Shown: positions 1-8,463, counted from the first letter of the stretch. The stretch is DNA of 64,000 nt from JBAZDC01 sp041654595 (GCA_964551305.1 CAZKBT010000002.1:62001-126000), one strand, 5' to 3'. Notes: a model not told the origin generated them from the sequence alone. Numbers and translations: made by a program.

Positions 1-206
1 CCGTGCATTTCGGCGTCATTGTCTGCGTGAACCTGGCGATAGGCCAGCAGACGCCGCCGGTGGCCACGGTGCTGCTCACCGTTTGCAGCATCAGCGGCGT
101 GCGCATGCACGAGACCTTCAAGTACATGAATTGGTATATCTTCGCCATGCTGATCGTGCTGGCGCTGGTCACGTACGTACCCTACCTGACGCTCTGGTTC
201 AAATGA
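1..206 (+). CDS. TRAP transporter large permease (DctM-type), C-terminal end only
   Basis: Only the last 68 codons or so are present; the gene starts before the window. The tail contains the GQQTPP stretch and a final hydrophobic helix ending in a Tyr/Leu-rich C-terminus, as at the end of DctM/SiaM large permease subunits, which carry solute across the inner membrane using an ion gradient together with a binding protein and a DctQ subunit. The next gene begins 10 nt downstream on the same strand, so this transporter is probably co-transcribed with the cyclase, CoA-transferase and hydrolase that follow and imports their substrate. Family call is fairly safe; substrate is unknown. Confidence 0.8.
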   Translation, partial: VHFGVIVCVNLAIGQQTPPVATVLLTVCSISGVRMHETFKYMNWYIFAMLIVLALVTYVPYLTLWFK

Positions 207-216
207 GGAAGAGCCA

Positions 217-1254
217 ATGACGAATCCAAGATTCAAGCACAGGCCGCCCGGCTCCAACTGGGGCGATTTCGGGCCGGACGACCAACTGGGCAGGTTGAAC
301 CTGTTGACGCCCGAGAAAGTCCTGCAAGGCATCGCCGAGGTCAAGACGGGCGAGCGCTTTTGCTTGAGCCTGCCTTTGAACCTGCCGGGCGGCAACCGTC
401 TGAATCCCCGCCGTCATCCGCCGCGCCTGCAGCCGGTTTCCGATGGCTCCAACGAGTACTACAACTATCCGCTGTGTTGCGAGAATCCGGGCGCGACGGA
501 CGTGATCTCGGACGACTGCGTGGTGCTGCATACGCAGTATTCGACGCAGTGGGACAGCCTGGCGCACGTCGGCGGGTTGTTCGACATCGACGGCAGCGGC
601 ACGCCGCGGCGTGTGTACTACAACGGATATGCCGCGGGCTCGGACGTCGTCGGCGAATCCGGACCGATAGGCCAAGGCGACCGACAGACGGTCAAGGCGG
701 GCGCCCTGGGCGTGGAAAACATGGCCGAGGCCGCCATCCAGGGGCGGGCGGTGCTGGTCAATCTGCGCAAGCACTTCGACGACGGGCGCACCGAAGTGGA
801 CTACGCCATGCTGCGGCAGGTGTTGGATGCCGACGGGATCATCGTGGAGCCGGGCGATATGCTTTGCCTTTACACCGGCTTTGCGGACAAAGTGGTGGAA
901 ATGCGCGGCGATCCCGATGCGGCGGTCCTGCATGCGATGTGCGCCGTTCTCGACGGCCGCGATGCGCGGCTGCGCGACTGGATCGCGTCCAGCGGCATCG
1001 CGGCGCTGATCGCCGACAACTACGCGGTGGAGCGCAAGTCCTTGACCCCGCCGCCGCCGGCCGACGGCCCCGTCATGCCCTTGCATGAGCTGTGTCTGTT
1101 CAAGCTGGGCCTGCCGTTGGGTGAACTATGGTATCTGAAGGACCTGGCCCGCGCTCTGCAAGCGCAAGGCCGATCCCGCTTTCTACTGACCGCGCCGCCC
1201 TTGCGTTTGCCGGGCGCCGTCGGCTCGCCCGTCACGCCCGTCGCGACGATTTAA
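217..1254 (+). CDS. Cyclase family protein (kynurenine formamidase-like hydrolase)
   Basis: A 345-residue protein of the cyclase fold (PF04199), metal-dependent hydrolases that include kynurenine formamidase and isatin hydrolase. It has the family's metal-site signature as QWDSLAH, with Asp113 and His117 as likely ligands, and a late DNYAVE segment (Asp267, Glu272) typical of the longer bacterial subgroup. Length is above the roughly 210 residues of bacterial KynB, so kynurenine formamidase itself is unlikely. The ATG follows an AGGAAGAG ribosome-binding site. It sits between a TRAP permease and a CoA-transferase, suggesting that it opens or hydrolyses an imported cyclic or amide compound (inference). 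Confidence 0.8.
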   Translation: MTNPRFKHRPPGSNWGDFGPDDQLGRLNLLTPEKVLQGIAEVKTGERFCLSLPLNLPGGNRLNPRRHPPRLQPVSDGSNEYYNYPLCCENPGATDVISDDCVVLHTQYSTQWDSLAHVGGLFDIDGSGTPRRVYYNGYAAGSDVVGESGPIGQGDRQTVKAGALGVENMAEAAIQGRAVLVNLRKHFDDGRTEVDYAMLRQVLDADGIIVEPGDMLCLYTGFADKVVEMRGDPDAAVLHAMCAVLDGRDARLRDWIASSGIAALIADNYAVERKSLTPPPPADGPVMPLHELCLFKLGLPLGELWYLKDLARALQAQGRSRFLLTAPPLRLPGAVGSPVTPVATI

Positions 1255-1257
1255 CGT

Positions 1258-2502
1258 ATGACAGAGTTAAAAGGAATGGATGTGAAGCATGCCGTATCAA
1301 CGGACGCCGTGTCGCCCAGTATCGGCGGCGGCGCGGGGCCGCTCGCCGGCGTCCGGGTCCTGGACCTGAGCGCCTATATCGCGGGCCCGTATGGCTGCGC
1401 GCTTTTGGCGGATCAGGGCGCGGAAGTCATCAAGATCGAGTCGCCCAAGGGCGACAATCTGCGGAAGTACCCGTCCACGCTTGCCGCCGAAGGCCGCGCC
1501 TTTCTGGGGGTGAATCGCGGCAAGCTGGGCATGGTGCTGGATTTGAAGACCGAACAGGGCCTCGAGGTGCTCCTGGATCTGGTCCGCACCGCCGATGTCC
1601 TGGTTCATAATTTTCGACCTGACGTGCCGCCGCGCCTGCGCATCGACTTCGAGACCCTGAGGCAAATCAATCCCCGCTTGATCTATTGCGCGCTGACGGG
1701 CTATGGCGAAAGCGGGCCGTCGAGAAACAAGGCGGGCTACGACCAAGTGCTGCAAAGCATGTCTGGCATATGCAGCATGCAAGGCAGCGTGCAAGAGCCC
1801 CAGATCGTCTACGGGTCCGTGGTCGATTACTACGCGGCGTCGCTGCTGGCCGGCGGGGTGGCGTCCGCCCTGTATGCCCGCGAGCGCACCGGCGAGGGCC
1901 AGTACGTGGGCGTGTCGCTGTTACGCAGCGCCCTGGCCATGCAGTCTGCCAGGCTGGTGTGGGCCGAGGGAGAGCCCCGCGACGTCAATCGGGACATGCG
2001 TTCCGGCGGCGTGACGGGCTTGTATCCGACGCGCGAGGGAACCTTGTATATCTCCGCCAATACGCCGCATTTCTGGGCTGCCCTGTGCGAGTTGACGGGC
2101 TTGTCGCACCTGGCCGACGATGCGCGCTATGACACCGTGCGCAAGCGCGCCCGGCATGCGGACGAGGTCGTGCCGCAGGTGAAGCAGGCATTGAGCAAGA
2201 AGACGGCCAAGGAGTGGGAGATCGTGTTCGGCGAACGCGTGCCTTGCGCCGCGGCCTTGCAGGTCGAGGATATGTTCGACCATCCCCAGGTCGAGGCTGA
2301 AGGCCTGCTGACGACCTACTCGCATCCGTTGGTGGGCACGTATCGCGGCTTGACACGGGCCATAAAATTCGGGGAAAAAGACACGGCGCAAGCGCCGAGA
2401 GCCGCGCCGACCTTCGGACAACACACCGATGCCGTTCTATCGGACATAGGCTACCCGCCCGAGCAGACCGAGCGCTTGAAAAAGGCCGGTGCCGTAGGCT
2501 GA
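1258..2502 (+). CDS. CaiB/BaiF family III CoA-transferase
   Basis: A 414-residue family III CoA-transferase. The N-terminal part has the GVRVLDLS...GP...LADQGAEVIKIE pattern of the CaiB/BaiF/formyl-CoA transferase fold, and Asp162 in the AGYDQ context corresponds to the aspartate that forms the acyl-enzyme anhydride. These enzymes move CoA from one carboxylic acid thioester to another in the cytoplasm. The ATG at 1258 has no convincing ribosome-binding site; a GTG at 1282, six bases after AAAAGGA, is a credible alternative giving a protein eight residues shorter. It lies 3 nt after the cyclase gene, so the cyclase product may be the acid it activates (inference). Confidence 0.85.
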   Translation: MTELKGMDVKHAVSTDAVSPSIGGGAGPLAGVRVLDLSAYIAGPYGCALLADQGAEVIKIESPKGDNLRKYPSTLAAEGRAFLGVNRGKLGMVLDLKTEQGLEVLLDLVRTADVLVHNFRPDVPPRLRIDFETLRQINPRLIYCALTGYGESGPSRNKAGYDQVLQSMSGICSMQGSVQEPQIVYGSVVDYYAASLLAGGVASALYARERTGEGQYVGVSLLRSALAMQSARLVWAEGEPRDVNRDMRSGGVTGLYPTREGTLYISANTPHFWAALCELTGLSHLADDARYDTVRKRARHADEVVPQVKQALSKKTAKEWEIVFGERVPCAAALQVEDMFDHPQVEAEGLLTTYSHPLVGTYRGLTRAIKFGEKDTAQAPRAAPTFGQHTDAVLSDIGYPPEQTERLKKAGAVG

Positions 2503-2527
2503 GCCGCATAGGATCACAGGAGACGTT

Positions 2528-3247
2528 ATGGAACATGCAGCCAAGCAGGGCGGACGGCCCTGGGATGCCTACCTTGCAGGCAGCGACAGCGCCGTGGTGG
2601 CCAAGGGCAAGTTCGGCCGGCGGATGGGCTTCGGCCGGCGGCCAGCCGTGGTGGTGATCGACGCTCAGCGATACATGGTGGGCGAAGCGGGCAACGACGA
2701 GGCCTGGCCGTCGAGTTGCGGCGAGGTAGGGCGCAAGGCGGCGGCGGAAATCGCCCGCCTGGTCGGGCAGGCCCAGGCGATGGGCGTACCGTGTTTTTTC
2801 ACCTTGTTCGAACTCGATCCGCGCGGCGCCGACATGGGCGTCTACCGGCGCAAGCGGGATCTGCTCGAAAGCGATAGATGGTGCCTGGCGGGATCGCTTG
2901 GCGCGCAGATGGTGCCGGAGCTGACGCCCTCGGAAAACGACGTGGTTTTCGTCAAGAAGAAACCCAGCGGATTTCATGGCACGCCGCTGCTGGGTTACCT
3001 GGTGGATCGCGGTGTCGATACCGTCATCGTGGCGGGCGGGGCGACCAGCAATTGCATTCGTGCTACGGTATTCGATTCTTCGTCTTACAATTTCAGAACC
3101 ATTGTGCCTCAAGAGGCGGTTTTCGACCGGATACCCATATCCCATGCGATCAGCTTGTTCGATATGGACCGTCAGTTCGCGGACGTGACGCCAATGGACG
3201 AAGTCATCGATTATCTACGTGCGCTGCCCGGAGGGCGGGACGGCTGA
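2528..3247 (+). CDS. Isochorismatase-family cysteine hydrolase
   Basis: A 239-residue member of the isochorismatase/N-carbamoylsarcosine amidase fold. The catalytic triad is visible: Asp45 in VVVIDAQ, Lys143 or Lys144 in VKKKPSGF, and Cys176 in GGATSNCIRAT, preceded by the usual cis-peptide region. This Cys-containing form is typical of amidases (nicotinamidase, carbamoylsarcosine and ureido-acid amidohydrolases) rather than true isochorismatase. AGGAG lies upstream of the ATG. It is the last enzyme of the cyclase/CoA-transferase cluster and probably hydrolyses an amide or carbamoyl intermediate (inference). The overall set resembles cyclic-amide or imide degradation clusters, but the substrate cannot be named. 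Confidence 0.82.
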   Translation: MEHAAKQGGRPWDAYLAGSDSAVVAKGKFGRRMGFGRRPAVVVIDAQRYMVGEAGNDEAWPSSCGEVGRKAAAEIARLVGQAQAMGVPCFFTLFELDPRGADMGVYRRKRDLLESDRWCLAGSLGAQMVPELTPSENDVVFVKKKPSGFHGTPLLGYLVDRGVDTVIVAGGATSNCIRATVFDSSSYNFRTIVPQEAVFDRIPISHAISLFDMDRQFADVTPMDEVIDYLRALPGGRDG

Positions 3248-3260
3248 AAAGGACCTGTAT

Positions 3261-3935
3261 ATGGATGCGCAAGCTCCGGGAACCATACCGTACTATTTGC
3301 GAGAGCGGATACGCGAATTGATCGTCGACGGTACGTTGCGTCCGGGCCAGCCTTTGCGCGAGCAGGATCTCGAGAGCCGTTTCAACACCAGCCGCAGCCC
3401 CATACGCGAGGCGTTGCGCATGCTCGAGCAAAGCGGCTTGGTGACCCATATGCAGCGCCGCGGCTTCCGGGTCACGGTCTATACCGAGAAAGAGATCGTC
3501 GATCAGTACAAGCTGCGGGCGGAGCTCGAGGCCTATGCGATCCTGGAGCTCGAACAGCTCGCGGACGCGGAACGCGACAGCCTGATCGAGCGTCTGAAGG
3601 CCTGTCATGCCCGCATGGGGCAGGCTTACGCGGCTCACGATGCGCCGGCCTACCTGGCCGAAATCAGGAATTTCTACAGTGAAATCGTCGCCTGCACGAA
3701 CAACAAGCCGCTGGACGAAGCCTTGTCCAAGCTGACTGAAAAGGCGCAGCCGTTGCGCTATAACTTGATATCGCGCCGCCTGGACCAAAGCAAGAGCCTG
3801 GAAATCACCTATCAAATCATCGAGGCGCTGGCCGCGCGGAATTTTACGCGCGCCGCCGCCCTGAAGCGCGAACACGTATTGATGAACCTGCCTGCCATTC
3901 TGGAGGCTTATGCCGAGGCGCGCGGCAAGCCGTAA
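3261..3935 (+). CDS. GntR family transcriptional regulator (FadR/FCD subfamily)
   Basis: A 224-residue regulator. The N-terminal winged helix-turn-helix spans about residues 8-72, with the family signature PLREQDLESRFNTSRSPIREAL, followed by an all-helical FCD ligand domain. I chose the ATG at 3261, 13 nt after the hydrolase stop; an upstream GTG-type extension to 3219 would add 14 residues and overlap that gene. The usual FCD metal ligands are mostly missing: the FH position is Phe-Tyr139, and the middle His is not seen, with only the last (REHVL) retained. It therefore may bind its effector without metal. It probably controls the preceding catabolic operon (inference). Confidence 0.85.
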   Translation: MDAQAPGTIPYYLRERIRELIVDGTLRPGQPLREQDLESRFNTSRSPIREALRMLEQSGLVTHMQRRGFRVTVYTEKEIVDQYKLRAELEAYAILELEQLADAERDSLIERLKACHARMGQAYAAHDAPAYLAEIRNFYSEIVACTNNKPLDEALSKLTEKAQPLRYNLISRRLDQSKSLEITYQIIEALAARNFTRAAALKREHVLMNLPAILEAYAEARGKP

Positions 3936-4010
3936 GACCGTGGCCTTCACGGGCCGATGGCTGCCATGATGCGACCGATAAGGCATAATCGCATAGCCGG
4001 GCTCGCGAGG

Positions 4011-4022
4011 GATGCATGCATC
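4011..4022. promoter_or_regulatory. Perfect 12-bp palindrome upstream of the serine dehydratase gene
   Basis: GATGCATGCATC is self-complementary over all 12 bases and lies in the 134-nt gap between the GntR gene and the dehydratase, 47 nt before the chosen ATG. A regulator site is possible, but no half-site is recognised and no second copy was found nearby. Confidence 0.25.
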
Positions 4023-4069
4023 TTGCGGGCCGGATCGGCGAATCCGCAACGATCAAGGAACCAAGCGCC

Positions 4070-4996
4070 ATGCCCATGCACGTCGTCACCCCGACCATCC
4101 AGTCGACCGAGCTTTCCCGGGCCGCCGGGCTGGAGGTGATGCTCAAGATAGAAAGCATACAGCCCTGCGGCTCCTTCAAGCTGCGCGGCATCGGCCATGC
4201 CTGTGAAAGCCTGCTTCGTGGCGGCGCGACGCGTTTCATCTCCTCGTCGGGCGGAAACGCGGGCTATGCCGTCGCCTATGCGGGCCGGCAGCTGGGCGTG
4301 CCGGTGACGGTGGTGGTTCCCGAAACCACGACGGCCAGGGCCAAGGCGCTGATACGAAGCGAGGATGCCGAGATCGTCGTGCAAGGCGGCTCCTGGCAAG
4401 AGGCGAACGCCCATGCGCAGTCCCTGCTGGGCAATGGTGCGGTATTCATCCATCCATTCGATCACCCGCTGTTGTGGGATGGGCACGCCACCATGATCGA
4501 CGAACTCACGACCCAGTGCGTCAAGCCCGACGTGGTCATATGCTCCGTGGGCGGCGGGGGGCTCCTGGCCGGCGTGGGCGAAGGCTTGCTGCGCGCGGGA
4601 TGGAAGGACGTCGGCATCCTGGCGGTCGAAACCGAGGGGGCCGCCTCGTATGCGGCGGCGCTAAGGCAGGGCGGGCCCGTCGAGATTCCCGCCATCGAGA
4701 CCATCGCGACCTCGCTGGGCGCGAAGAAAGTGTGCGATCGCTCCTTTGAGTTGACCAAGGAACTGAACATCCAAAGCCTGGTGTTGTCGGACGCCGAGGC
4801 CTGCCGGGGCAGCGTCGATCTATTGGACGCGCACCGCCTGATGACGGAGCCCGCCTGCGGCGCCTCCGTCGCCGGCCTGGTCAGCGTGAAAACGCATTTT
4901 CCGCAGGCGCGCCGCGTTGTCGTCATCGTCTGCGGCGGCGTCGGCGCCAGCGCGGCGCAATTGCGCGATTGGACGGCGGCGACGTCCGCGGAGTGA
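4070..4996 (+). CDS. PLP-dependent L-serine/L-threonine dehydratase, animal SDS type
   Basis: A 308-residue fold-type II PLP enzyme. From the first residues it follows the liver serine dehydratase pattern: HVVTPTIQST, then SFKLRGIGHA with Lys37 as the Schiff-base lysine, SSSGGNAGYA for the carboxylate loop, the VGGGGLLAGV phosphate-binding loop, and EPACGAS near the end. Such enzymes deaminate L-serine to pyruvate and L-threonine to 2-oxobutyrate. There is no ACT-like regulatory domain, so it is not biosynthetic IlvA, and no Fe-S cysteines, so not SdaA. The start at 4070 follows AAGGA by 10 nt; an earlier ATG at 4016 has no ribosome-binding site. Confidence 0.85.
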   Translation: MPMHVVTPTIQSTELSRAAGLEVMLKIESIQPCGSFKLRGIGHACESLLRGGATRFISSSGGNAGYAVAYAGRQLGVPVTVVVPETTTARAKALIRSEDAEIVVQGGSWQEANAHAQSLLGNGAVFIHPFDHPLLWDGHATMIDELTTQCVKPDVVICSVGGGGLLAGVGEGLLRAGWKDVGILAVETEGAASYAAALRQGGPVEIPAIETIATSLGAKKVCDRSFELTKELNIQSLVLSDAEACRGSVDLLDAHRLMTEPACGASVAGLVSVKTHFPQARRVVVIVCGGVGASAAQLRDWTAATSAE

Positions 4997-5000
4997 TGCC

Positions 5001-5864
5001 GTGTTCAGATGGCTGAGGGGCCAAGGCGCCGGCCCGCGCAAAGTCGCCAAGGAGCTTGCCCGTATCTCCGATGAAAGCTGGCGTTCGGCGGTGTCGGCGC
5101 TGCCGTTCCTGGAGGGCATGAGCGCGAGCGAGGACGAGACGCTGCGCCGGCGTACGGCCTGGCTGCTGGCCAGCAAGAATTTCAGCGCCGCCCATGGGTT
5201 CGAGCTCACCGACGAGATCATGCTGTTCATCGCCATCCAGGCGGCATTGCCCATTCTGGAGCTCGATCCCGTCCTGTACGAGGGGTGGACGGACATCATC
5301 GTGTATCCGGGGGGCTTTCTCATCCCGCGCAGCGACGTGGACGAAAGCGGCGTGGTGCATGAATACATGCAGCCGGCCTCGGGCGAAGCCTGGGAAGGCG
5401 GCCCGTTGATCCTGTCCTGGGAAGACGTCCATGATGCCGCGATGCTTCGGACCAACGTGGTCATACACGAGTTCGCCCACAAGCTGGATCTGTACGCGGG
5501 CGAGGCCGACGGCATGCCCGCGCTGGGCGCGCATCCCGAGCTTCGGCCCGCCCATTGGCGACGGGTGCTGCGGGACTCGTACGAGCGTTTCGACAAGGCG
5601 CTGACCGAGGTCGAGGACGCGATCCCGCCGCACGTGGATCCCGAGTCCGACGAGGCCGCGCCCTGGTTCGACAGTCTGCCGCTGGATCCGTACGCCGCCA
5701 CCGACGAAGCCGAGTTCTTCGCCGTGAGCTCCGAGGCGTTTTTCGTCGACCCCCGGCCCTTGGCCGAGGCCTTGCCGGAGTGGTATGGGCTCTTGAGCCG
5801 GTATTATCGGCAGGATCCGCTCGCGCGGCTGGCCGGAGCGCAAGGCGCCGCTTATCTCAGATAA
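5001..5864 (+). CDS. mtfA: Zinc-dependent peptidase MtfA (DgsA/Mlc anti-repressor family, M90)
   Basis: A 287-residue protein that aligns well with E. coli MtfA: the N-terminal helical part, the LIYP-like IIVYPGGF strand, the zinc motif HEFAHKLD (His156, Glu157, His160) and a downstream DEAEFFAVSSE segment supplying the third ligand. MtfA is a cytoplasmic aminopeptidase that in E. coli binds the repressor Mlc; outside enterobacteria the partner is unknown. GTG at 5001, just after the dehydratase stop, was chosen because the preceding in-frame codons lie inside that gene. The tail overlaps the convergent GntR gene by 13 nt. Confidence 0.87.
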   Translation: MFRWLRGQGAGPRKVAKELARISDESWRSAVSALPFLEGMSASEDETLRRRTAWLLASKNFSAAHGFELTDEIMLFIAIQAALPILELDPVLYEGWTDIIVYPGGFLIPRSDVDESGVVHEYMQPASGEAWEGGPLILSWEDVHDAAMLRTNVVIHEFAHKLDLYAGEADGMPALGAHPELRPAHWRRVLRDSYERFDKALTEVEDAIPPHVDPESDEAAPWFDSLPLDPYAATDEAEFFAVSSEAFFVDPRPLAEALPEWYGLLSRYYRQDPLARLAGAQGAAYLR

Positions 5865-6529
5865 ATCTTGGCCAGGCCTTTGGTGATGGTGTCGATGATG
5901 CGTTCGCGCCGCAGCGCGATGTGCGCGTTCAATATGGCCTGGGCGCGTTCCATGTCCTGGCTCATCAGGGCGTCGATGATCTCGGCGTGCTCTTGCTGCG
6001 TCGACTCGCGTCCCACGTTTTCCATGTCGATCCAGCGCACGAACCGCAGTCTTTCGTTCAGGCTGACCAGCATGCGCTGCAGTTCGGCATTTTTCGACAT
6101 GGCGGCGATGCGCAGGTGAAAGCCTTCGTCCAGTTCGACCAGCTTTTCTATCGACGTATCGGGCGGTACGCTGCGGCTGGCCTTCAGATAGTCGGCCAGC
6201 TCCCGCTTTTCCTCCGGCGTGGCGCGCTCGAACGCCAGGCGCAGGCATTCGCGCTCGACGGCTTGCCGGGCTTCATAGAGATCGGTCATTTCCTGGACTT
6301 CGAGCGGCTTGCGCATGTATCCGCGCGACGATTCGATCAGCAGGCCTTCGCTGGCCAATCGCGTCAGGGCTTCGCGCACGGGCGTGCGGCTCACGCCGAA
6401 TTGCTCGGCCAGCTCGAGCTCGTTCAGACGCTCCCCCGGCCTCATCTGGTAGGAAATGGCCATCTGCCGCAGTGCTGCGAAGACGTCGGATCCACGGCCG
6501 CGCTTGGCGGGTTTGCTTGCCACGCTCAT
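5852..6529 (-). CDS. GntR family transcriptional regulator (FCD subfamily)
   Basis: A 225-residue regulator with an N-terminal winged helix-turn-helix (ELAEQFGVSRTPVREALTRL) and a C-terminal FCD domain that keeps the expected metal-binding histidines (GFHLRI, QEHAEI, NAHIAL). The ATG at 6529 follows AAGGTGG; an upstream ATG at 6592 would add 21 residues but lies in the promoter area. It is divergent from the thiamine-diphosphate enzyme gene, with a GTATAC-centred near-palindrome between them, so it most likely represses that gene and itself until a carboxylate effector binds (inference). Confidence 0.88.
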   Translation of the reverse strand: MSVASKPAKRGRGSDVFAALRQMAISYQMRPGERLNELELAEQFGVSRTPVREALTRLASEGLLIESSRGYMRKPLEVQEMTDLYEARQAVERECLRLAFERATPEEKRELADYLKASRSVPPDTSIEKLVELDEGFHLRIAAMSKNAELQRMLVSLNERLRFVRWIDMENVGRESTQQEHAEIIDALMSQDMERAQAILNAHIALRRERIIDTITKGLAKIYLR

Positions 6530-6630
6530 GAGTGTGTCTTCCACCTTGAGTGATCTATAAGAATAGGCTGAATCATAAACTCGATCGGGCAATGATAATG
6601 CATGGCTTTTTCTCGCCTTTCGGTATAAAG

Positions 6631-6644
6631 TTAAGTATACTCAA
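6631..6644. promoter_or_regulatory. Candidate GntR operator, 14-bp near-palindrome
   Basis: TTAAGTATACTCAA is symmetric except for one base pair and is centred on GTATAC, a core known from several FCD-type GntR operators. It lies in the 211-nt gap between the divergent GntR and thiamine-diphosphate enzyme genes. Both its half-sites recur at 8569-8589, upstream of the VOC gene. Confidence 0.5.
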
Positions 6645-6740
6645 ATGGATTTAATAATGTGCCCTTTCTCGCCGCGCGGGCCGGATCCGGCGTTCATGGA
6701 AGGGCAGGCATAGCGCAGGACACTCTTGCAAGGACAGGTC

Positions 6741-8435
6741 ATGAGTAAAATGAACGGTGCGGACGCTCTGGTACGGATGCTGCAGCTCAACGGAGTGACG
6801 CATATTTTCGGATTGTGCGGCGATACCAGCTTGCCGTTCTACGATGCCTTGGCGCGATTGGACCATGGCATGGACCACATCCTGGCGCGCGACGAGCGCA
6901 GCGCCGGATACATGGCCGACGCGTACGCGCGCGTCACCAACAAAGTCGGCGTGTGCGAAGGCCCGAGCGGCGGCGGCGCGACCTACCTGTTGCCGGGCCT
7001 GGTCGAAGCCAATGAATCGTCGATCGCCGTGCTGGGCATCACCAGCGACGTCTCGGTCACCTCGCGCGGGAAGTTCCCGCTGACCGAACTGGATCAGCAA
7101 ACGCTGTACCGGCCCTTGACCAAATGGAACACCACCATCAATCGCGTCCAGGAAATTCCCGACGCGGTGCGCGGCGCGTTCCGCGCGATGACCACGGGCA
7201 AGCCGGGGGCGGCGCATATATGCCTGCCTTATGACGTGCAGAAACACGAGATCGACCCTGAGACCGTCTGGGCCCAGGAAGGCCATTCCACCTTCCCGGC
7301 CATGCGCAGCGGCCCCAACCCGGCGGACGTGGATAAGGCGGCCGCCAAGCTGGTCGCGGCCAAGTCCCCCGTCATCGTTTGCGGCGGCGGCGTGGTTCTG
7401 TCCGGCGCATGCGGCGAGCTCGAAAAACTGGTGACCATGCTGAACGCGCCCCTGTGCACGACCATCAGCGGCAAGGGCAGCCTGGCGGATACGCATCCCT
7501 TGAATACGGGCGTGATCGGGGCCAACGGCGGGCTGGAGTCCACCCGAGACGTCATCGCAGGCGCCGACCTGGTGCTGTTCATCGGCTGCCGGGCGGGTTC
7601 GACCTCCACCGAGCACTGGCGCTTTCCCAGCCGCAGCGTCCCCATCCTGCACATCGACGCGGACCCGACGGTGATCGGCACCAATTACCGCACCGACGTG
7701 GCCATGGTGGGCGACGCCCTGCTGGCCCTGGCCATGTTGAACGAAGCGGTTTCCGAACGCATCGGCGATCGCCCCTCGGATGCGGCGGACGGCCGGGCGA
7801 TCACGGCCAAGGCGCGCGCGATCAAGCAGCAGGCGCTGGCCTCGCTGGCGGCGGAAACCAGCACGCCCATCAAGCCCGAACGCGTGCTCGAGGCGCTGAA
7901 CCGCTTGCTGCCCGAGCGCGCCATCGTCGTGGCCGACCCCGGCACGCCGTGCCCGTATTTTTCCGCCTACTTCAATTCCGACCAGCCCGGACGCCATTTC
8001 ATCACGAACCGCGCGCACGGCGCGCTGGGCTTCTCGATGGCCGCCGGAATCGGCGCATCGTTCGGCAGGCCGGATGCCGTGGTGGTCTCCGTCATGGGAG
8101 ACGGCAGTTTCGGGTTCACCTGCGGTGAAATGGAAACGCTGGTGCGGCGTAATATTCCGTTGAAGATGATCGTGTTCTCGAACAGCGTCTTCGGCTGGAT
8201 CAAGGCCAGTCAGAAGGACGGCTACCAGGAACGCTATTTCTCGGTGGACTTCAGCGCCACCGATCATGCCCGCGTGGCCGAAGCCTTCGGCGTCAAAGCC
8301 TGGCGCGTCGCCGATCCTGCGCAGCTGGAGGCGGCGCTCAAGGCCGCGTTGGCGCACGACGGCCCGGCCCTGGTGGACGTGATCGCGCAGGAACTGCAGG
8401 ATACGGCCGTACCGGTCAGCCAGTGGATGGGGTAG
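6741..8435 (+). CDS. Thiamine-diphosphate-dependent enzyme, acetolactate synthase-like
   Basis: A 564-residue three-domain ThDP enzyme of the acetohydroxyacid synthase/benzoylformate decarboxylase superfamily. Glu52 in the RDERSAGYMADAYARV segment is the cofactor-activating glutamate; the C-terminal ThDP/Mg motif starts at GDG (Asp454) and ends at Asn481 in FSNS, where NN is more usual. No regulatory-subunit gene is adjacent, so it is not standard IlvB. The family covers synthases, decarboxylases, carboligases and acetyltransferases, and the reaction cannot be chosen from sequence. Start at 6741 follows AGGACAGG; an earlier in-frame codon at 6726 is less likely. Monocistronic: a strong terminator follows. 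Confidence 0.82.
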   Translation: MSKMNGADALVRMLQLNGVTHIFGLCGDTSLPFYDALARLDHGMDHILARDERSAGYMADAYARVTNKVGVCEGPSGGGATYLLPGLVEANESSIAVLGITSDVSVTSRGKFPLTELDQQTLYRPLTKWNTTINRVQEIPDAVRGAFRAMTTGKPGAAHICLPYDVQKHEIDPETVWAQEGHSTFPAMRSGPNPADVDKAAAKLVAAKSPVIVCGGGVVLSGACGELEKLVTMLNAPLCTTISGKGSLADTHPLNTGVIGANGGLESTRDVIAGADLVLFIGCRAGSTSTEHWRFPSRSVPILHIDADPTVIGTNYRTDVAMVGDALLALAMLNEAVSERIGDRPSDAADGRAITAKARAIKQQALASLAAETSTPIKPERVLEALNRLLPERAIVVADPGTPCPYFSAYFNSDQPGRHFITNRAHGALGFSMAAGIGASFGRPDAVVVSVMGDGSFGFTCGEMETLVRRNIPLKMIVFSNSVFGWIKASQKDGYQERYFSVDFSATDHARVAEAFGVKAWRVADPAQLEAALKAALAHDGPALVDVIAQELQDTAVPVSQWMG

Positions 8436-8463
8436 TCGCCGCCTTGTCCGCGCTGCCGCGAAA

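Noticed and set aside
6651..8357. 568-residue open frame on the minus strand
   Set aside because: Antisense to the ThDP enzyme gene; the composition is a His/Arg/Gly-rich shadow and no domain is recognisable.
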